This document shows positions 43,613 to 55,729 of a stretch of 64,000 bases of DNA, one piece after another. A program made the translations under genes and the position numbers. The notes beneath the pieces are model-generated. The model searched no databases. It had not been told where the DNA came from and worked only from the letters and a program-made list of their open reading frames with translations. Numbering within the stretch: the first letter of the stretch is position 1; each line of letters begins with the position of its first letter. The DNA is from Arabidopsis thaliana. Taxonomy: Eukaryota > Streptophyta > Magnoliopsida > Brassicales > Brassicaceae. The DNA is taken from assembly GCF_000001735.4 (NCBI RefSeq), contig NC_003076.8, forward strand, positions 10,292,001 through 10,356,000, read 5' to 3'.

Positions 43613-45720
43613 CTCCCTCTTTAAATTATACATAGGCCTACTGGGCATAAGCCGAGAGACGTCTCGCGCCCAGTACACGCCGAATACTTTTATTTATAAA
43701 GCCGAGCTCAGTCTCGCACTTAACATCTAACCCGAACTTAGACAGAAAAAATCGGCTGTGACGTCAGGTGAAAACCAGTCCGCCCGAAAGCCGAGCTCAA
43801 AGCTTGCAGATGGCTTATAATTTAGTCGATTTAAAACCTAATTTCAAGTTTGGGAATCCGATATTGTTAATACGTAATCAACCGACGAAGGTTCACAAAA
43901 AAAAAAAAAAAAAAAACATGAACTTGTTCTTAAGGACAAAAACAATTTATTCAAATATAAGTCTGAAAGATAAGAGTGGTCGACATAAGTCAACCGACCT
44001 AAAGCCTTCCTAGCTCCCCGTTCGTCTGTAGCTTTCCTAGCCCGCAGTTCGTCTAGCTAGCAGCTCGTCTGCACTTCACCTAGCTAACAGCTCGTCTGCA
44101 GCCTTTCTAGCTCCCAGTTCGTCTGTAGCTTTCCTAGCTAGCAGCTCGTCTGCACTTCGCCTAGCTATCAGCTCGTCTGCAGCTTTCCTAGCTCCCTGTT
44201 CGTCTGTAGCTTTCCTAGCTCGCAGTTCGTCTGGTTAGCACCTAGTCTGTACTTTTCCTAGCTCACAGTTCGTCTGCAGTTTCTCTGGCTAGTAGTTCGC
44301 CCAGCTAACAGCTCGCCGACAGCCTTCCTAGCTTGCTATTGCCCGCCTAACAGCTCGTCAACAGCTTGGAGTTCTTCAACAAGTCGCCTAGCAGCTTTCC
44401 TAGCTCAACTTGTCAACAGCTAACATTTTGAGCTTTTTCTACAAGACAAGTCAACAATGTGGAGAGCTCCAAAGAAGTTTACAAAGACTCCAAAATTCCA
44501 GATCTCAACTTGAGCAGCATCGCATGTCTCCCTCCTTCGTTAAAAGTTCTGAAGCAGCACAAAGTAACCTTTGCTTTCGTCATCATGAATTCTGATCGCC
44601 AATGGAGCAACAAAACAACTCGGAAAATTACGATATTTTCTGGAATAATCAGCAACAGTCACACGAAGCCACAGAAAAAAGCGGATCACGATTTGAGGTT
44701 ATGGTTTGAGAGTTATGATCGTTTTTCCAAGACAATTCAGACTGACACCACTTGCAAACGACCAACTTCGTGAGCAATTTTCCGACATTGTACGACGAAC
44801 CAAGAGACGGGAAACATATCCACAGATTGCCCAGACAGACAGCTCTCCATATAGTCCAATATTGTTCCAATCGAAGCTATGTGCCGAAAGTTACATGCGC
44901 TTCTCTCCAGCAGATACAGCAAGACGAAACACTGATCAAAAGTTACAAAACCAGTCGACTTTGAAATCAATTTCCAGGAAGATTCCGACGAACTGCGTGG
45001 CGTGTAACCTATCCACGGAATGCCCCGAAAAGTAGCTTTCAAAAGAAGCCAATCTCGCCTCAATCAGAAATTTACACTGAAGGTTATGACTCTTTCTTTG
45101 CAACAGATGCAACCAGCGAAACGCAGATGCTCACTGCACGATCAACCAAATTAGAAAGCAAATTTCTAGCAATCCAAAAGAATTTTCATGGCGATCTGCA
45201 TATCAATTCGAAGCCCCGAGGCTCAGCTTTCTAGAAAGACCAACCTACACCTTAACGTCGAATTCGACAAAGAGTTATCACAGTATTTCTCTCTGCTGCA
45301 AGGTAATCACTAGTTGATAAGAACGACTCTTCATAGACGAACAATGTAACTCTACCTTTGGAACAGCAATTCTGAGCTCAGCCTCTCGCCATTTCTTCTC
45401 CCATCAAGATTAAGTATTCGTGCTTTACATTTTTTGATTTTTGAAGTCAAGCTCTAAATTGAGTCCCGACTCAAAAAGCTTAGTTCACCTAGCATCGAGC
45501 TACATTCAAAAGATAAAAATAATTCTTGCAGTTAATCCGAGCTCAACGCTCGCAGTCACACTTATAAATTGAGCCGAGCTCGACGCTTGCTATTATGTGA
45601 AAATGTTTTACAAAAACCAAGACCTCGTCTTGCTTTAAGTCTTCAAAACAGGATAAGCCGAGAGTTCCTCGCACCTTAAAGAATAAAAGAGCTCAAAAGC
45701 TCACGTATCTTGCTAACCAA

Positions 45721-46014
45721 ATGATAATGGCATGTTTGCAGCTCATCGCAACTTATGTTTTTTTTAGCTCATCGGCCCGGCTATCTCGCAGATCGCAAGA
45801 CAAACCATCTAGCAACCTATATCCTAGATCGCTCGTCAGATCATCTGATAGCTTGCCTTGCAGCTTGTTAGCAAGATCATTTGGTAACCTATCTCACTGC
45901 TCGGCTCATCAGTCAGGTCATTTCTCTGCTAGGCATTCAGATCATCTAGGAGAGCATCCCACAGCTCCTCAACAACTCATGAGGTCCATCAGACTACCTA
46001 ACTCACAAGCTTAG
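45721..46014 (+). CDS. 97-codon ORF of the LTR element, copy B'
   Basis: The same translation as the frame in copies A' and C, with at least one synonymous base change (near 45771). No known domain and no sign of a retroviral protein. Listed because it is the only frame kept open across several copies. Confidence 0.25.
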   Translation: MIMACLQLIATYVFFSSSARLSRRSQDKPSSNLYPRSLVRSSDSLPCSLLARSFGNLSHCSAHQSGHFSARHSDHLGEHPTAPQQLMRSIRLPNSQA

Positions 46015-46184
46015 CCTTGTTTTATATCGTCGACGCGTGCCAAGCTAAACTGACGTATCTTGGAGGTTCAACGGATCAAATTTTAATTCGCATCTTCCTA
46101 AAGTATAAGCCGAATATTCACTTCTTTTAATTCGGAAAAACTCGAGTTTAGCATTTGGATTTTCCCGAACTGGGGGGGACTAAT

Positions 46185-46695
46185 TGTTGCCGGAATTAGC
46201 ACCTCCGACAATACCGGCTTAAACCAGAGGAACTACGAATTAGACTGAGATTTCAGTCAAACCGGGGTATCCCGGTTTAGCCTGTTAATGGGCCAAAATA
46301 AGGAGCTCATTTGCCGACTTTAGCCCGAAGTAGGGAGACCGTCTAGCCGACTTCCTAATTCGAAGAAAAAGAAGTTTTCTCCTTTGAAAATAGCAAGTCT
46401 TTGGAGATAAAGGAAATTAGAAGATTCAAGCCTCGAAGAAATAGAAGTTTAACAAATCTTTTAACCGTCTTAATAGTGTATAAATAGAGGGGTTTGTCCT
46501 CTATTTCAAGGATCCGAAATTTAATACTAAAAACCCTAGTTTTCTTCATTGTTCTTGGGCAAAACCCTAACTTTGTCTCCAAGCAACTTTGTTCTTCTTT
46601 TCATTGAATCTTTGGTCACTAAATAGCGAGAGAGAGTTAAGTAAATTTGTTTACCCCTTTTAAACAAATTTATTGTGTGATTTTCAGAATCAACA
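46185..46695 (+). repeat. LTR of copy B' (511 bp)
   Basis: It is homologous to the LTRs at 25188-25700 and 38486-38999. At its start it reads TGTTGCCGGAATTAG and lacks three bases found in A'. It shares the ATTCCGG variant with copy C rather than A'. Confidence 0.8.
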
Positions 46696-46722
46696 AGGAT
46701 AAAAATAAAATAAAGAGTCTAG

Positions 46723-47757
46723 TTATGTGGCTTGATGAATAGAAAGCTTTCTGAGATTAGAAATCTTCATCTTGTTCAAGGTCTTGATAGCATCATCGAC
46801 TCTCCCTACCTTAACATAACCATTGATCATTGCTCTGAATGTTGAAACATCAGGTCCTGCCAACAAGTCATCACCGTCAACGTCGGCAAACATGTCGGCA
46901 AAGAGTTTCTCTGCCTCCAACATGTTTCCTTGTTGGCAGAGACTCGCGATCATCCTGGTATAACACGTTCTTCTCACTCGCTCAAACGGGATAGTCTTTT
47001 CGCCGAAAAAACCCTCCTTGGACATTATTATGCCAACCGTCTCGGAATCACAGATTTCTATCATATCTAAGAACAATTCCCAGGCCTCTGTTTTCCTACC
47101 GTGCTCCACAAGGCATTTCAAAACTCCGTTTCCGGAAATGGTGTTGAGCAATTCAGCATGTTCGAGAGTTGCGAAAATCTCCATAGCCTCCTCGTCTTTG
47201 CCTTGCTTGAACCAGTAGTCCATAAACGAAACGTTGAAGATTGCAATCGCCTTGTGATAGTTTCGCCATGGAAGTTTACTATTCGGTCCTTTCAATTCCT
47301 CGAAGATTTGGCTAGCCCTTACGAATTTGCCTTTATCCAGAAACCCTCGAATCAGAATGTCGTATACGGCGAAATCACAGCGGCTCATGGATCTCACTAC
47401 ATCACAAGCTTCATCTAATCTTTTAGCACCGACCAAGGCTTTCGTCAGTATCCTGTACGTCTCGATCCCTGGAGCTAAACTCCCGTCGAGCAAAATGTGG
47501 CGGTAGAGCTCAAGAGCGTGGTCGACGCTGCCTTGGTCGCAGTGTGCTTTGATGATGAGATTGCAGGAGAGCATGTTTGGGAGAGTCTGAGACTCGTTGA
47601 AAAAGTAATCGAACAGAGAGATGGCTTCGTCGTACCCAACGAATGATTGCTTGGTTGGTCCCTTAATAAGTCTGTCGTATTATATCGCCTCCAGATCAAT
47701 CTTCTGAAACATCAGCAGTAACAGAGATGAAATATTAGTACCTTTGCCAGGGAATAC
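46723..47757 (-). CDS. PPR-like partial gene, 283-aa ORF (arm B)
   Basis: The ATG-initiated frame is 47574-46723. Its protein is identical to that of arm A over 283 residues. The same upstream fusion to ATX3-like sequence and the same missing N-terminus are present, so the truncation predates the duplication. Perfect protein identity is expected from the low overall divergence of the arms and is not by itself a sign of selection. Confidence 0.6.
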
Positions 47758-48236
47758 TTAAGAATGAACGACTCTCCAATGTCCAATAATAAACAAGACC
47801 CCTAGAAGCATACACTTTGTGTTTGATCTACTGTATATAAGCCATCATCTTGCTGCAGATTGAGAATCAAATACACCACTCTGTTCGGCTTGTGTTTGGA
47901 TTTCGGACGCACACAATCTGTAATATCTTATTTGCATGGAAAATTCAGGGGTATATATTAGGGCCTGTTTATGAGAGAGTTAAGCATAATGTTAGTTTAT
48001 AATTGAGTTTGGTAATATGTTATTTGATTATTAAGTTTCTATGTTATAGCAAAAGGTGGTTGTAAGAGTCGTAACTTTAGTTTGGGCAGTTTATCTTAGT
48101 TTCAACAGTCACAATGTTTAGTTTGGTCGGTTATGTACCTAAGACCTGTACATAAGTGTGTGTATCTAGTCGAGTAAAACAACAAGTTTCATTTTTAATA
48201 AAACAAAGTTTTGTTCTTGTCTTCTTTACAAGAAAA
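47758..48236. other. Unassigned segment (arm B)
   Basis: Mirror of 23647-24125. AT-rich, with no recognisable gene. Confidence 0.5.
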
Positions 48237-48250
48237 GAGACAAATGTCTC

Positions 48251-49864
48251 TGAGACAAATGTCTCTTACTCTGTTTTTGCTTTTCTCTCAATATTCCAAC
48301 ACATAACGGATGTACCCATTTTTATAGAGGTAAGCATTGTGTCTTTCACTCTTACACTAAACTTCCACTTTTTGGCTCTGCAGCCTGTATGCCTTTCCCA
48401 TTCACTTGGTGACTGCTTCCTTGACCCACATGAACCACACTTGCACTTAACCACACTTGCACTCAATTCTGAAAACAATAGTCCCAAGATAAAAGTGTTG
48501 TTCTAATCTCTGGAACAACAAGAGAATGATAACAGAGGCCTAGGATAGAACGCAGAATTGTCGTTTTCAGATAAAAAAAAAAATATATGCCATTACAGAC
48601 TACAGTAATCGCATCAGGCAGCTCAGTCCTGTCGTCTTTTCTGTAGACCTGTCCCAAAGAGGTTGTGAAGAGGATATTTTGCAAATTAAAGAATTAACAA
48701 TAGAACAGTGCAAATAATAAAAGCAGGAGAACACATTTTTTCCAGAAGACTAAAGTGAGAGAACATAAGATGTTAACAACATACTTGAACACTGAATTCT
48801 GTTCTTCTAATATTGTTGGCGCAAGCTCATGTTGGATTTTACAATCAGGGCAATAGTAATTGTTGTGCTGATAACCAAATTAGAACAGTCATTCGACAAT
48901 AGTCTTTCATACTTACAAAATCAAAACATAAGATGCACGGCGATGTATAACTGCACCTTAAAGCGCTCATTCGTAATGTTGTCGCATTCAGCATGAACCC
49001 GTCCCATACGTTACACCCATCACAACATACCTACTACATCAAATCAAGCCAGCTACATGGATGCAATAGTTTATTACTCAGGTCAGTAATTCACCAAACA
49101 TGGTCAAAGAGATTCTCACCCAATCTCTATCATCTGGAGGGTGCCATATTCTCTTGCAGATGCCACAATACTGATTGGATTTCCGCAACTGTTACAAAAA
49201 TTTGGATTCAATTCCTTTTGATCAAAGAAAACTGAAGAGTGAGGAAATTTTGATAAGAACCTTTGAACAGTATTTGCATAAAAGCTCTTCCGGCTGTGAG
49301 TCTTTAGTCCTTTTTAGAGATTTTAATGGCATTACTGAGCCACAAGCGTCGCGTGTCCTTATGTCCTCATGACATGAACCCTACACAGTAAGTAAATAAG
49401 CAAATCGTTTAGGGGGTGTATTCCCAATAACTGTACGTCCATGCCTATGCAGTATGTATAAATGCCTTCATGACGTAGAACAGAAAGTATATCACCAGAC
49501 GCAGATGCTACAGGATGCTTACAGAACTGATTATGAATTATACAGGATGCTTATAGAACTGTTCAGAATTGATTTACTTTTGTCTTCCCAAATCAATTAG
49601 AAGAGCAAACTTGAACATCTAACCCAAAAAAAAAAAAAAAAAAGGAATATGCGTCAAGGAAACGTGCCTGAAATCTAGAAGCAGGTCCATAGTCCTGGTC
49701 GGATTCCGTCGCAGAGGAATCTGGGGAGCTGATTTCAGCATCTACACAATTACCGTCGACCCCATTTTCTGCTAAAACTGCTTCCTCTAGTGCCTTCTTA
49801 AATTCACTTGGCTTGAAATTGAACAAGTTTCTCTGATCCTGAAATCTGAAGAGATGAAAGGCTA
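48251..49864 (-). pseudogene. ATX3-like fragment 2 (arm B)
   Basis: Same exon pieces and lesions as arm A 22019-23632: the SAND-like CGSCGSRKQSPSEWERHTGC, PHD pieces and KKALEEAVLAENG. The open frames at 48266-48487, 48463-48684 and 49593-49826 translate identically to their arm A partners. It continues directly into LIF2-like flank at 49865, with no insertion. Confidence 0.75.
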
Positions 49865-50023
49865 CTAAGGAACCAGAAACAAAGAGACATGTGTGAAAAA
49901 ATTGGATTCAATTTAAAACAAATGACACAAAAACGAAAACACAATGGTTAAAATTGACTTTTTATTTTCCGTGACTTGGTTGGGGTGTTTTTCCAAATAA
50001 AGAAGACATAATTTATGAAATTA

Positions 50024-51614
50024 CTAATAAGGATTGTAACGGCTTCGTCCTCTACCATTGTCGCTACTTTGTTTGCTACTGCTCGAACCGCTGCCTCCCC
50101 TATACGGTGGAGAAGGCCTCGGTGGTGGTTGTGGCATCGCTGCTAGTCCAGGCTGTTGCCTATTACATTTCAACACATCAGATCAGTAAACGTGTCTTAC
50201 AGCAAACACATGAGATCAGTATATGGAGTATAGATAAGAACTTACAAGACGTATCGGATCCTTCCATCAGGTAACATGATTGGCATCATCGACATTCCAC
50301 CAGCTGCGTGACCTCCCGCATGCATTAATGGCTACATAATTCCCACAAAATTATACTCAATTTTTTTTAACGTTTTTCTCAAGAGATAATGATTTGATTG
50401 ATAAGTAGTAGAAATCTCACTTGTGAATAGGCAGAAGCTCCAAATCCACCAAGAGCACCAAGGGACTAAGAGCCATGCCATAACTAAGAAGAGGAGGATA
50501 GTTTGGTTGCAATTGTGATTTCGGAATGGAACATACCATCAATCTCATATCTTTCAGTGTTTTTCAAAGCTCGCATTACGCTTGTCCTCTCTGCGTAGTG
50601 CACAAATCCGTATCTACTGTCTTCCTTTCCTGGTTTTGCTGGTGGGATCACCACTTTCAGTATTTTCCCGTGATGTTCAAATAATGCCTTTAGACGTTCT
50701 TGTGTTATATCTCTAGGTAAATTCTTGATGTACAATGCCTTGACCTGCAATCATTCCACACAGCTTTTCATTGTTTAGAAAGAAGAATATTTGCAGAACA
50801 CGTCTCTATGATAATAATTTCTTGGTAGTGACATTTTGTTGGTAAGGTTACTGTTGCTGCTACTATAATTTATTTGTAAGATAGATTCTAAAGAAGTAAA
50901 CCTGAGAGGCAGAAGAGTCTCCTTCTCCTCCACTCCTTGATTCAGCCCAGCTTACAGTTGGGGCATTATCATCAAGCTTGAAACTCGGATTTGACATTTT
51001 TGTTTTGAGTATTCAGCACATACATGGTTGTAATACTCGATGAAAGCAAATCCACGATTCCGGCCCATATTTTGTGGTTCCTGTGATTTTAACAAAACCA
51101 AATAGAAAAACTGATCAAGAAATGTATTAATTTCTACAGAAAATTCACTTCTGTAAGTTACAATTATACGTGAAGTTGAGATGAAAGTTACAGAACTAAC
51201 TAGATATACACTATAGGCTGAAACTTATCCAAGTTGCAGGAGACAAACCTTTAGGAGTTCGACAATTTGAACGACTGGACCAATTCTATTTGCTGCTTTC
51301 TTAATGTCTGACTCCATCCAATTTCTAGGGACATTACCAAGAAAGAGACGATGCTTTGCTTAGGTAGTCGAACATTTTATCCTTTTACCCTATTGAATAA
51401 CAATAAGTAAACAAACAAATAAGAGCCAGAAATATTCGGAAACACCAATCCATCAAAATTCTAGGTAACTATTAAGAATCAGGTCAAAGAACTTACTCTG
51501 AATACAGTGTTATTTAGATTATCAATTGCTTCAGCAGCTAAGTCCTTACATCTGAATGTTACAAATGGATAACCCTTTCCATCACCAGGTTCCTTTTCCC
51601 TCATTATCTAACCT
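50024..51614 (-). pseudogene. LIF2-like hnRNP pseudogene (arm B)
   Basis: The RRM3 frame is 50750-50484 (ALYIKNLPRDITQERLKALF). The stop before RRM2, the frameshift after YSKQK and the intron-exon deletion fusion are the same as in arm A. At the C-terminus it keeps RGGSGSSSSKQSSDNGRGRS and NPY*, where arm A has a cysteine in place of the second glycine. Arm B may therefore be slightly closer to the ancestral sequence. Confidence 0.75.
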
Positions 51615-51615
51615 G

Positions 51616-52441
51616 TTGACATCACACAACCTGAGCCACAAGCGTCGCATGTCCTTATGTCCTCATGACATGAACCCTACACAGTAATTAAATAAGCAAA
51701 TCGTTTAGGGTGTGTATTCCCAATAACTGTAAAAGAGTCAGATACAGACTGTACGTCCACGCCTATGTAGTATGTATAAATGCCTTCATGACTTAGAACA
51801 GAAAATATATCACCAGACGTAGATGCTACAGGATGCTTACAGAACTGATTATGAATTATACAGGATGCTTATAGAACTGTCAATTTATTTACTTTTTGTC
51901 TTCCCAAACCAATTAGAAGAGCAAACTTGAACATCTAACCAAAAAAAAAACGAAAAGGAATATGTGTCAACTGTCAAGAAAACGTGCCTGAAATCTAGAA
52001 GCAGGTCCATAGTCCTGGTCGGATTAAGGCGCAGAGGAATCTGGGCAGCTGATTTCAGCATCTCTACAATTATTCTCGACCCCATTTTCTGCTAAAACTG
52101 CTTCCTCAAGTGCATTCTTAAATTTGGCTTGTAATTGTACAAGTTTGTCTAATCCTGAAATCTGAAGTTATGAAAGGCTAAGGAACAGACACAAACAGAC
52201 AAATATGAAAGAATCCAGTAAATATGAGCGTCTCATGTACTTACTTGCCCATAAATTCCGTAAATGGATACATCAATCCTTGTCTGACCCATGCATGGTC
52301 CTGTAAATGACCATAAGTTTCAGAAAAAGATCGTATAGAAATATGATGCCTTGGTCCCTTAATAAGCCTGTGGGATATAACCTCCAGATCAATCTTCCGA
52401 AACATCAGCAGTAACAGATATGAAGTAGTAGCTGATCCGGA
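51616..52441 (-). pseudogene. ATX3-like fragment 1 (arm B)
   Basis: Mirror of 13725-14550, with the same stop before SDQDYG and the same abrupt switch into LIF2-like sequence after GSCHEDIRTCDACGS. Confidence 0.65.
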
Positions 52442-52443
52442 AA

Positions 52444-52876
52444 CATCATCAGCAGTAAGTCAGTAACAGATCAATCTTTCCGGTCATACGAAACCAATGG
52501 ATTTTCCAAACCCTCCTTCTGCAAAACTTCCATCGTACCTGATCTTCCAAAACCTTCTGCAGCCTAGAACTCACTAATTCCAAATCATCAAGACCTGATC
52601 TTCTACTCAAGACCTCGTCTTCATCAACCTCTACTTTCGCCACATTTCCAACAGAATCCAGATAGACAGTGAAAATGGGATTTGAACAAATACCACAATA
52701 CTCTGCTTCAGAAGATTGGATGATTCCGTGTGTAGGAACTAGTGGTACCAAATTACTCACCTTTTCTTTGTCGGATGCTGCGATTTCATGCTCCGGAAAA
52801 CCAGAATCTACCATAGCCCCATACACTTTAAACAGCACTGATAACATCTGAGATAAAACAATATTCAAGTTACTAG
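52444..52876 (-). pseudogene. Third, shuffled EMB1703-like fragment (arm B)
   Basis: Mirror of 13290-13722. The 139-aa frame at 52868-52449 is identical to that of arm A. Confidence 0.65.
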
Positions 52877-53005
52877 TTTACATAACAAACCAATTTTTAC
52901 CCACAAAGAAGAGTTATATTATCCACAAGAAACATCTCTTACCAATAAGCTCTTTTCGGTTAAAAACAAACAGTCAGCATCTCTTGCATAAGTGCCTGCT
53001 CGAAC

Positions 53006-55720
53006 TGAGCTTTTTAGTAATAAAATGTCCAACCACCATAGATAATCGTCTTCCTTATCTTCTCCATACTCGCGGTATTAGCTGACAACAGCTTGCGGAC
53101 CAAACAACTCCATCTCTCTCTTGAGTTTGTTGAGTTTCTTTTCCATGAACTTCTTGTTCCTCTCTGGCAGCTTTTCCATTATATCAGCTGCGTCTTTGAT
53201 TTCGTCTTCTGTAATCCATCGGTCTAAGTCTTTTCCCATGTCTCTCATAACAGCTTTCACTTCTGGATCAGTCTCTGCATTGTACAACTCAAGGAACCCA
53301 CGTGACCACTTCTTCGTGTGCTGCCAGTACTCCTTTCCTGATTTTTTACCAGGTCTAACAGATCCATCACTTCCTTCTACAACAATCTTTGGCTGGCTTG
53401 AGGTAATTTCTGATGAAGGGGTGAGAGTGTTCTCAGAGGAAGCAGACTCTGATAATTCCTGATGAGAGCTCTGTTCTTCATATTTCACAGGAGATACAGA
53501 TGCAGCTTTTCCAGAAAACAGTGCTTCACGCTGTTCATGATAGTTATTGAGAAACTCGGGGTTCTTATCAAGCGAAGGCCCTTTCCATCTCGGTATGATC
53601 TTTTCTAGTGGATCATACACACTGACGCCATCTGAATAATAAGAGGAAGGGAGATAGTTGAGATATATTTTGACAAGCTGATTAATGCATCATTTGTGTA
53701 CGTAAGATATTGAGCAAACTTAGTCTCAATCAAAGTTGTAGAGAAGATTACCTACTCTGTAGTCCAGGTTTTCAACGTTTGAATGAATTCACTGATGCAG
53801 ATGAGACAGTTTCTCATTTTCTTTCTCAACTTTCTTCTCCAAGCTTTGCAAAAATATAGCTTTATCTTCAGCATCAATCAGGTGAGATGGATCCCTACCA
53901 GCCAGCTCATTATCTCGAACACAGAAGACAATGTCTCTTAGCTTTTCGTCCTTCATCCACTCAAGCTCATCATTATATTCACTGCGGTAAAGTTCTGCAA
54001 TATCAGCAATCGTACCAGGCTCCTGAGTTTCTCTCTCTCTCTTGCAGCCATATAATTATCCCTAAATCCTGCTCTCAGTTTTTCAACAACAGGCTCAAAT
54101 TCATGGTAGTTTTCTCTATCCAATTCTCCTTTCCTGATGGTTCTTCCTTCTCTATATGTTCAGTACCACCAGAAGAGCTTTTGGCTGATTTGAGCTCTTC
54201 TCTTTTATTTGAACTCGATCCCTTAACTGCATTCCCAGTTTCTGAGAGTTTTTGGTAGTCATTCTTTTGGGGTTGAGAATCAACATCCTTCCCCAACGGT
54301 TCAGAAGAAGTAGACTCAAGTGCAGATTTCAAGGTTCAATTGACAGCTGCACCAAGGATTTTATTTTTGTCAACCAATTTGTGTTTTCTAGCTACACCAC
54401 GCTCTTCGTCGCTCTGTTTTGGGAAGATTTCATCACTGTCTTGGGCCATCTGAGAAAGTTCCTGAGTAAGCTCTTTCTCACCACTTCTTCTTGAAAGGAA
54501 CTCTTTAGCCTCTTTTACAGACCGTATGACCCGTGACTTTCGACCAGTGCTATTCTTCATCATACTTAACTGATCCTTAGTGACATCAGAAGCTTGGATG
54601 ACTCCGTCTGTAGGAACTAGTGGTACCACATTACTCACCTTTTTTTTGTCAGATGCTGCCATTTCATGATTCGGAAAACCAGAATCTACCATAGCCCCAT
54701 TCAACATCGGAACAGCAAAAGCAGAAAGTTCAGTGTTCTCACTGTCAGTCGAAGTTCCCAAGCGTTCATCTTTATCATCATCACCTACACTGTGTGTCAA
54801 ACCGTCATGTGGAAGACTCTTCTGTGACTGAATGCTTATATCTTCATCACTGTCGCCTGTTTCTTTGTTCACATCGCGCTTCTCCTTTTCATTAAGTTCT
54901 ATGCCAGCTTCTATCTCCCGTGCTCGCCTAGCCATTACTTTGATTTCATGGATCTTATCATCAAAGTCCAGCTCAACATGAGAAGAATTCACGAGTTCCA
55001 GTTTCTTCTCTGAACCCTTAACTTTAGATATGCTACTCATAAGTTCATTCCGATCAAACTTAGGCTTCTCAAATGACATCAATGGCTTTTCCAAGCCCTC
55101 CTTGTGCAAAACTTCCACGGTACCTTTCTCCGACATATCCCTTTCCTCCCAAGCTTTCATCTTTCTCCTCATCATCTCCTTCTCCAACTCTGTACACTCA
55201 ACCTCATTACTCTTCCTATACACAAGCACCGTCTTCAGCAACCAGAGTCCAATGTAACCAAACAAAAGAGCTCTTCCAATCGCCGGCAACTTTGGAATTA
55301 AGTCAAGACGAAGAATTGCGTTTTGGATTGAGCTAACGAAACGAAACTCTTCCTCTGAAGAAGAAGAAGAAGAAGAAGAAACGAACTTGAGAAGAGAAGT
55401 ATCCTTATGGGTCACATATTCCCCATTCTCCATTTGTTCAGCTAATTTCTTCGCATATACAAGCTTAGAACTCACTGATTCCAAATCATCAAGACCTGAT
55501 CTTCTTCTACTCAAGACCTCGTCTTCATCAACCTCTACTTTCGCCACGTTTCCAACAGAATCCAGATAGACAGTGAAAATGGGATTCGAGCAAATACCAC
55601 AATACCCTGTTCTTCATATTTCACAGGAGGTACAGATGCAGCTTTTCCAGAAAACAATGCTTCACGCTGTTCATGATAGTTGAGATATATTTTGACAAGC
55701 TGAGAAAACACTGATGACAA
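53006..55720 (-). pseudogene. EMB1703-like pseudogene, main body (arm B)
   Basis: Same gene and same downstream lesions as arm A: a stop after AAVN, a frameshift near EKNY, TGA in place of a tryptophan codon after LSHLHQ and TAA after QAVVS. It lacks the one-base deletion of arm A, so its first long frame (54336-55547) is intact for 403 codons. It also has one more serine codon in the serine run. I assign it to the chloroplast EMB1703 family from memory. The loss of the C-terminal part makes function doubtful. Confidence 0.65.
54336..55547 (-). CDS. 403-aa ORF, EMB1703-like N-terminal half (arm B)
   Basis: An uninterrupted frame with VEVDEDEVLSRRRSGLDDLE, a serine run, a single hydrophobic segment LPAIGRALLFGYIGLWLLK (about residues 85-103) and a long charged helical region. 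The stop after AAVN is a change of GGA to TGA relative to the expected continuation (TLKSALEST). It could yield a truncated, membrane-anchored protein if transcribed. From memory it belongs to At5g28400. There is no proof of expression. Confidence 0.5.
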   Translation of the reverse strand: MAKVEVDEDEVLSRRRSGLDDLESVSSKLVYAKKLAEQMENGEYVTHKDTSLLKFVSSSSSSSSEEEFRFVSSIQNAILRLDLIPKLPAIGRALLFGYIGLWLLKTVLVYRKSNEVECTELEKEMMRRKMKAWEERDMSEKGTVEVLHKEGLEKPLMSFEKPKFDRNELMSSISKVKGSEKKLELVNSSHVELDFDDKIHEIKVMARRAREIEAGIELNEKEKRDVNKETGDSDEDISIQSQKSLPHDGLTHSVGDDDKDERLGTSTDSENTELSAFAVPMLNGAMVDSGFPNHEMAASDKKKVSNVVPLVPTDGVIQASDVTKDQLSMMKNSTGRKSRVIRSVKEAKEFLSRRSGEKELTQELSQMAQDSDEIFPKQSDEERGVARKHKLVDKNKILGAAVN

Positions 55721-55729
55721 GTTCCCAAG

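Larger units (their letters stand above)
43609..46695 (+). mobile_element. Non-autonomous LTR element, copy B'
   Basis: Internal sequence, polypurine tract (about 46172-46184) and LTR (46185-46695) lie in sense orientation on the plus strand. It mirrors copy A', but it has about 516 extra bases at 44500-45015 that A' lacks and differs from A' more than the arms do. The repeat array is at about 44000-44345. The 5' LTR is missing, replaced by copy D. Confidence 0.75.

Noticed and set aside
44410..45063. Overlapping frames in the extra 516-bp block of copy B'
   Set aside because: Several 60-109-codon frames overlap on both strands with no domain; the block looks like non-coding internal sequence lost from copy A'.
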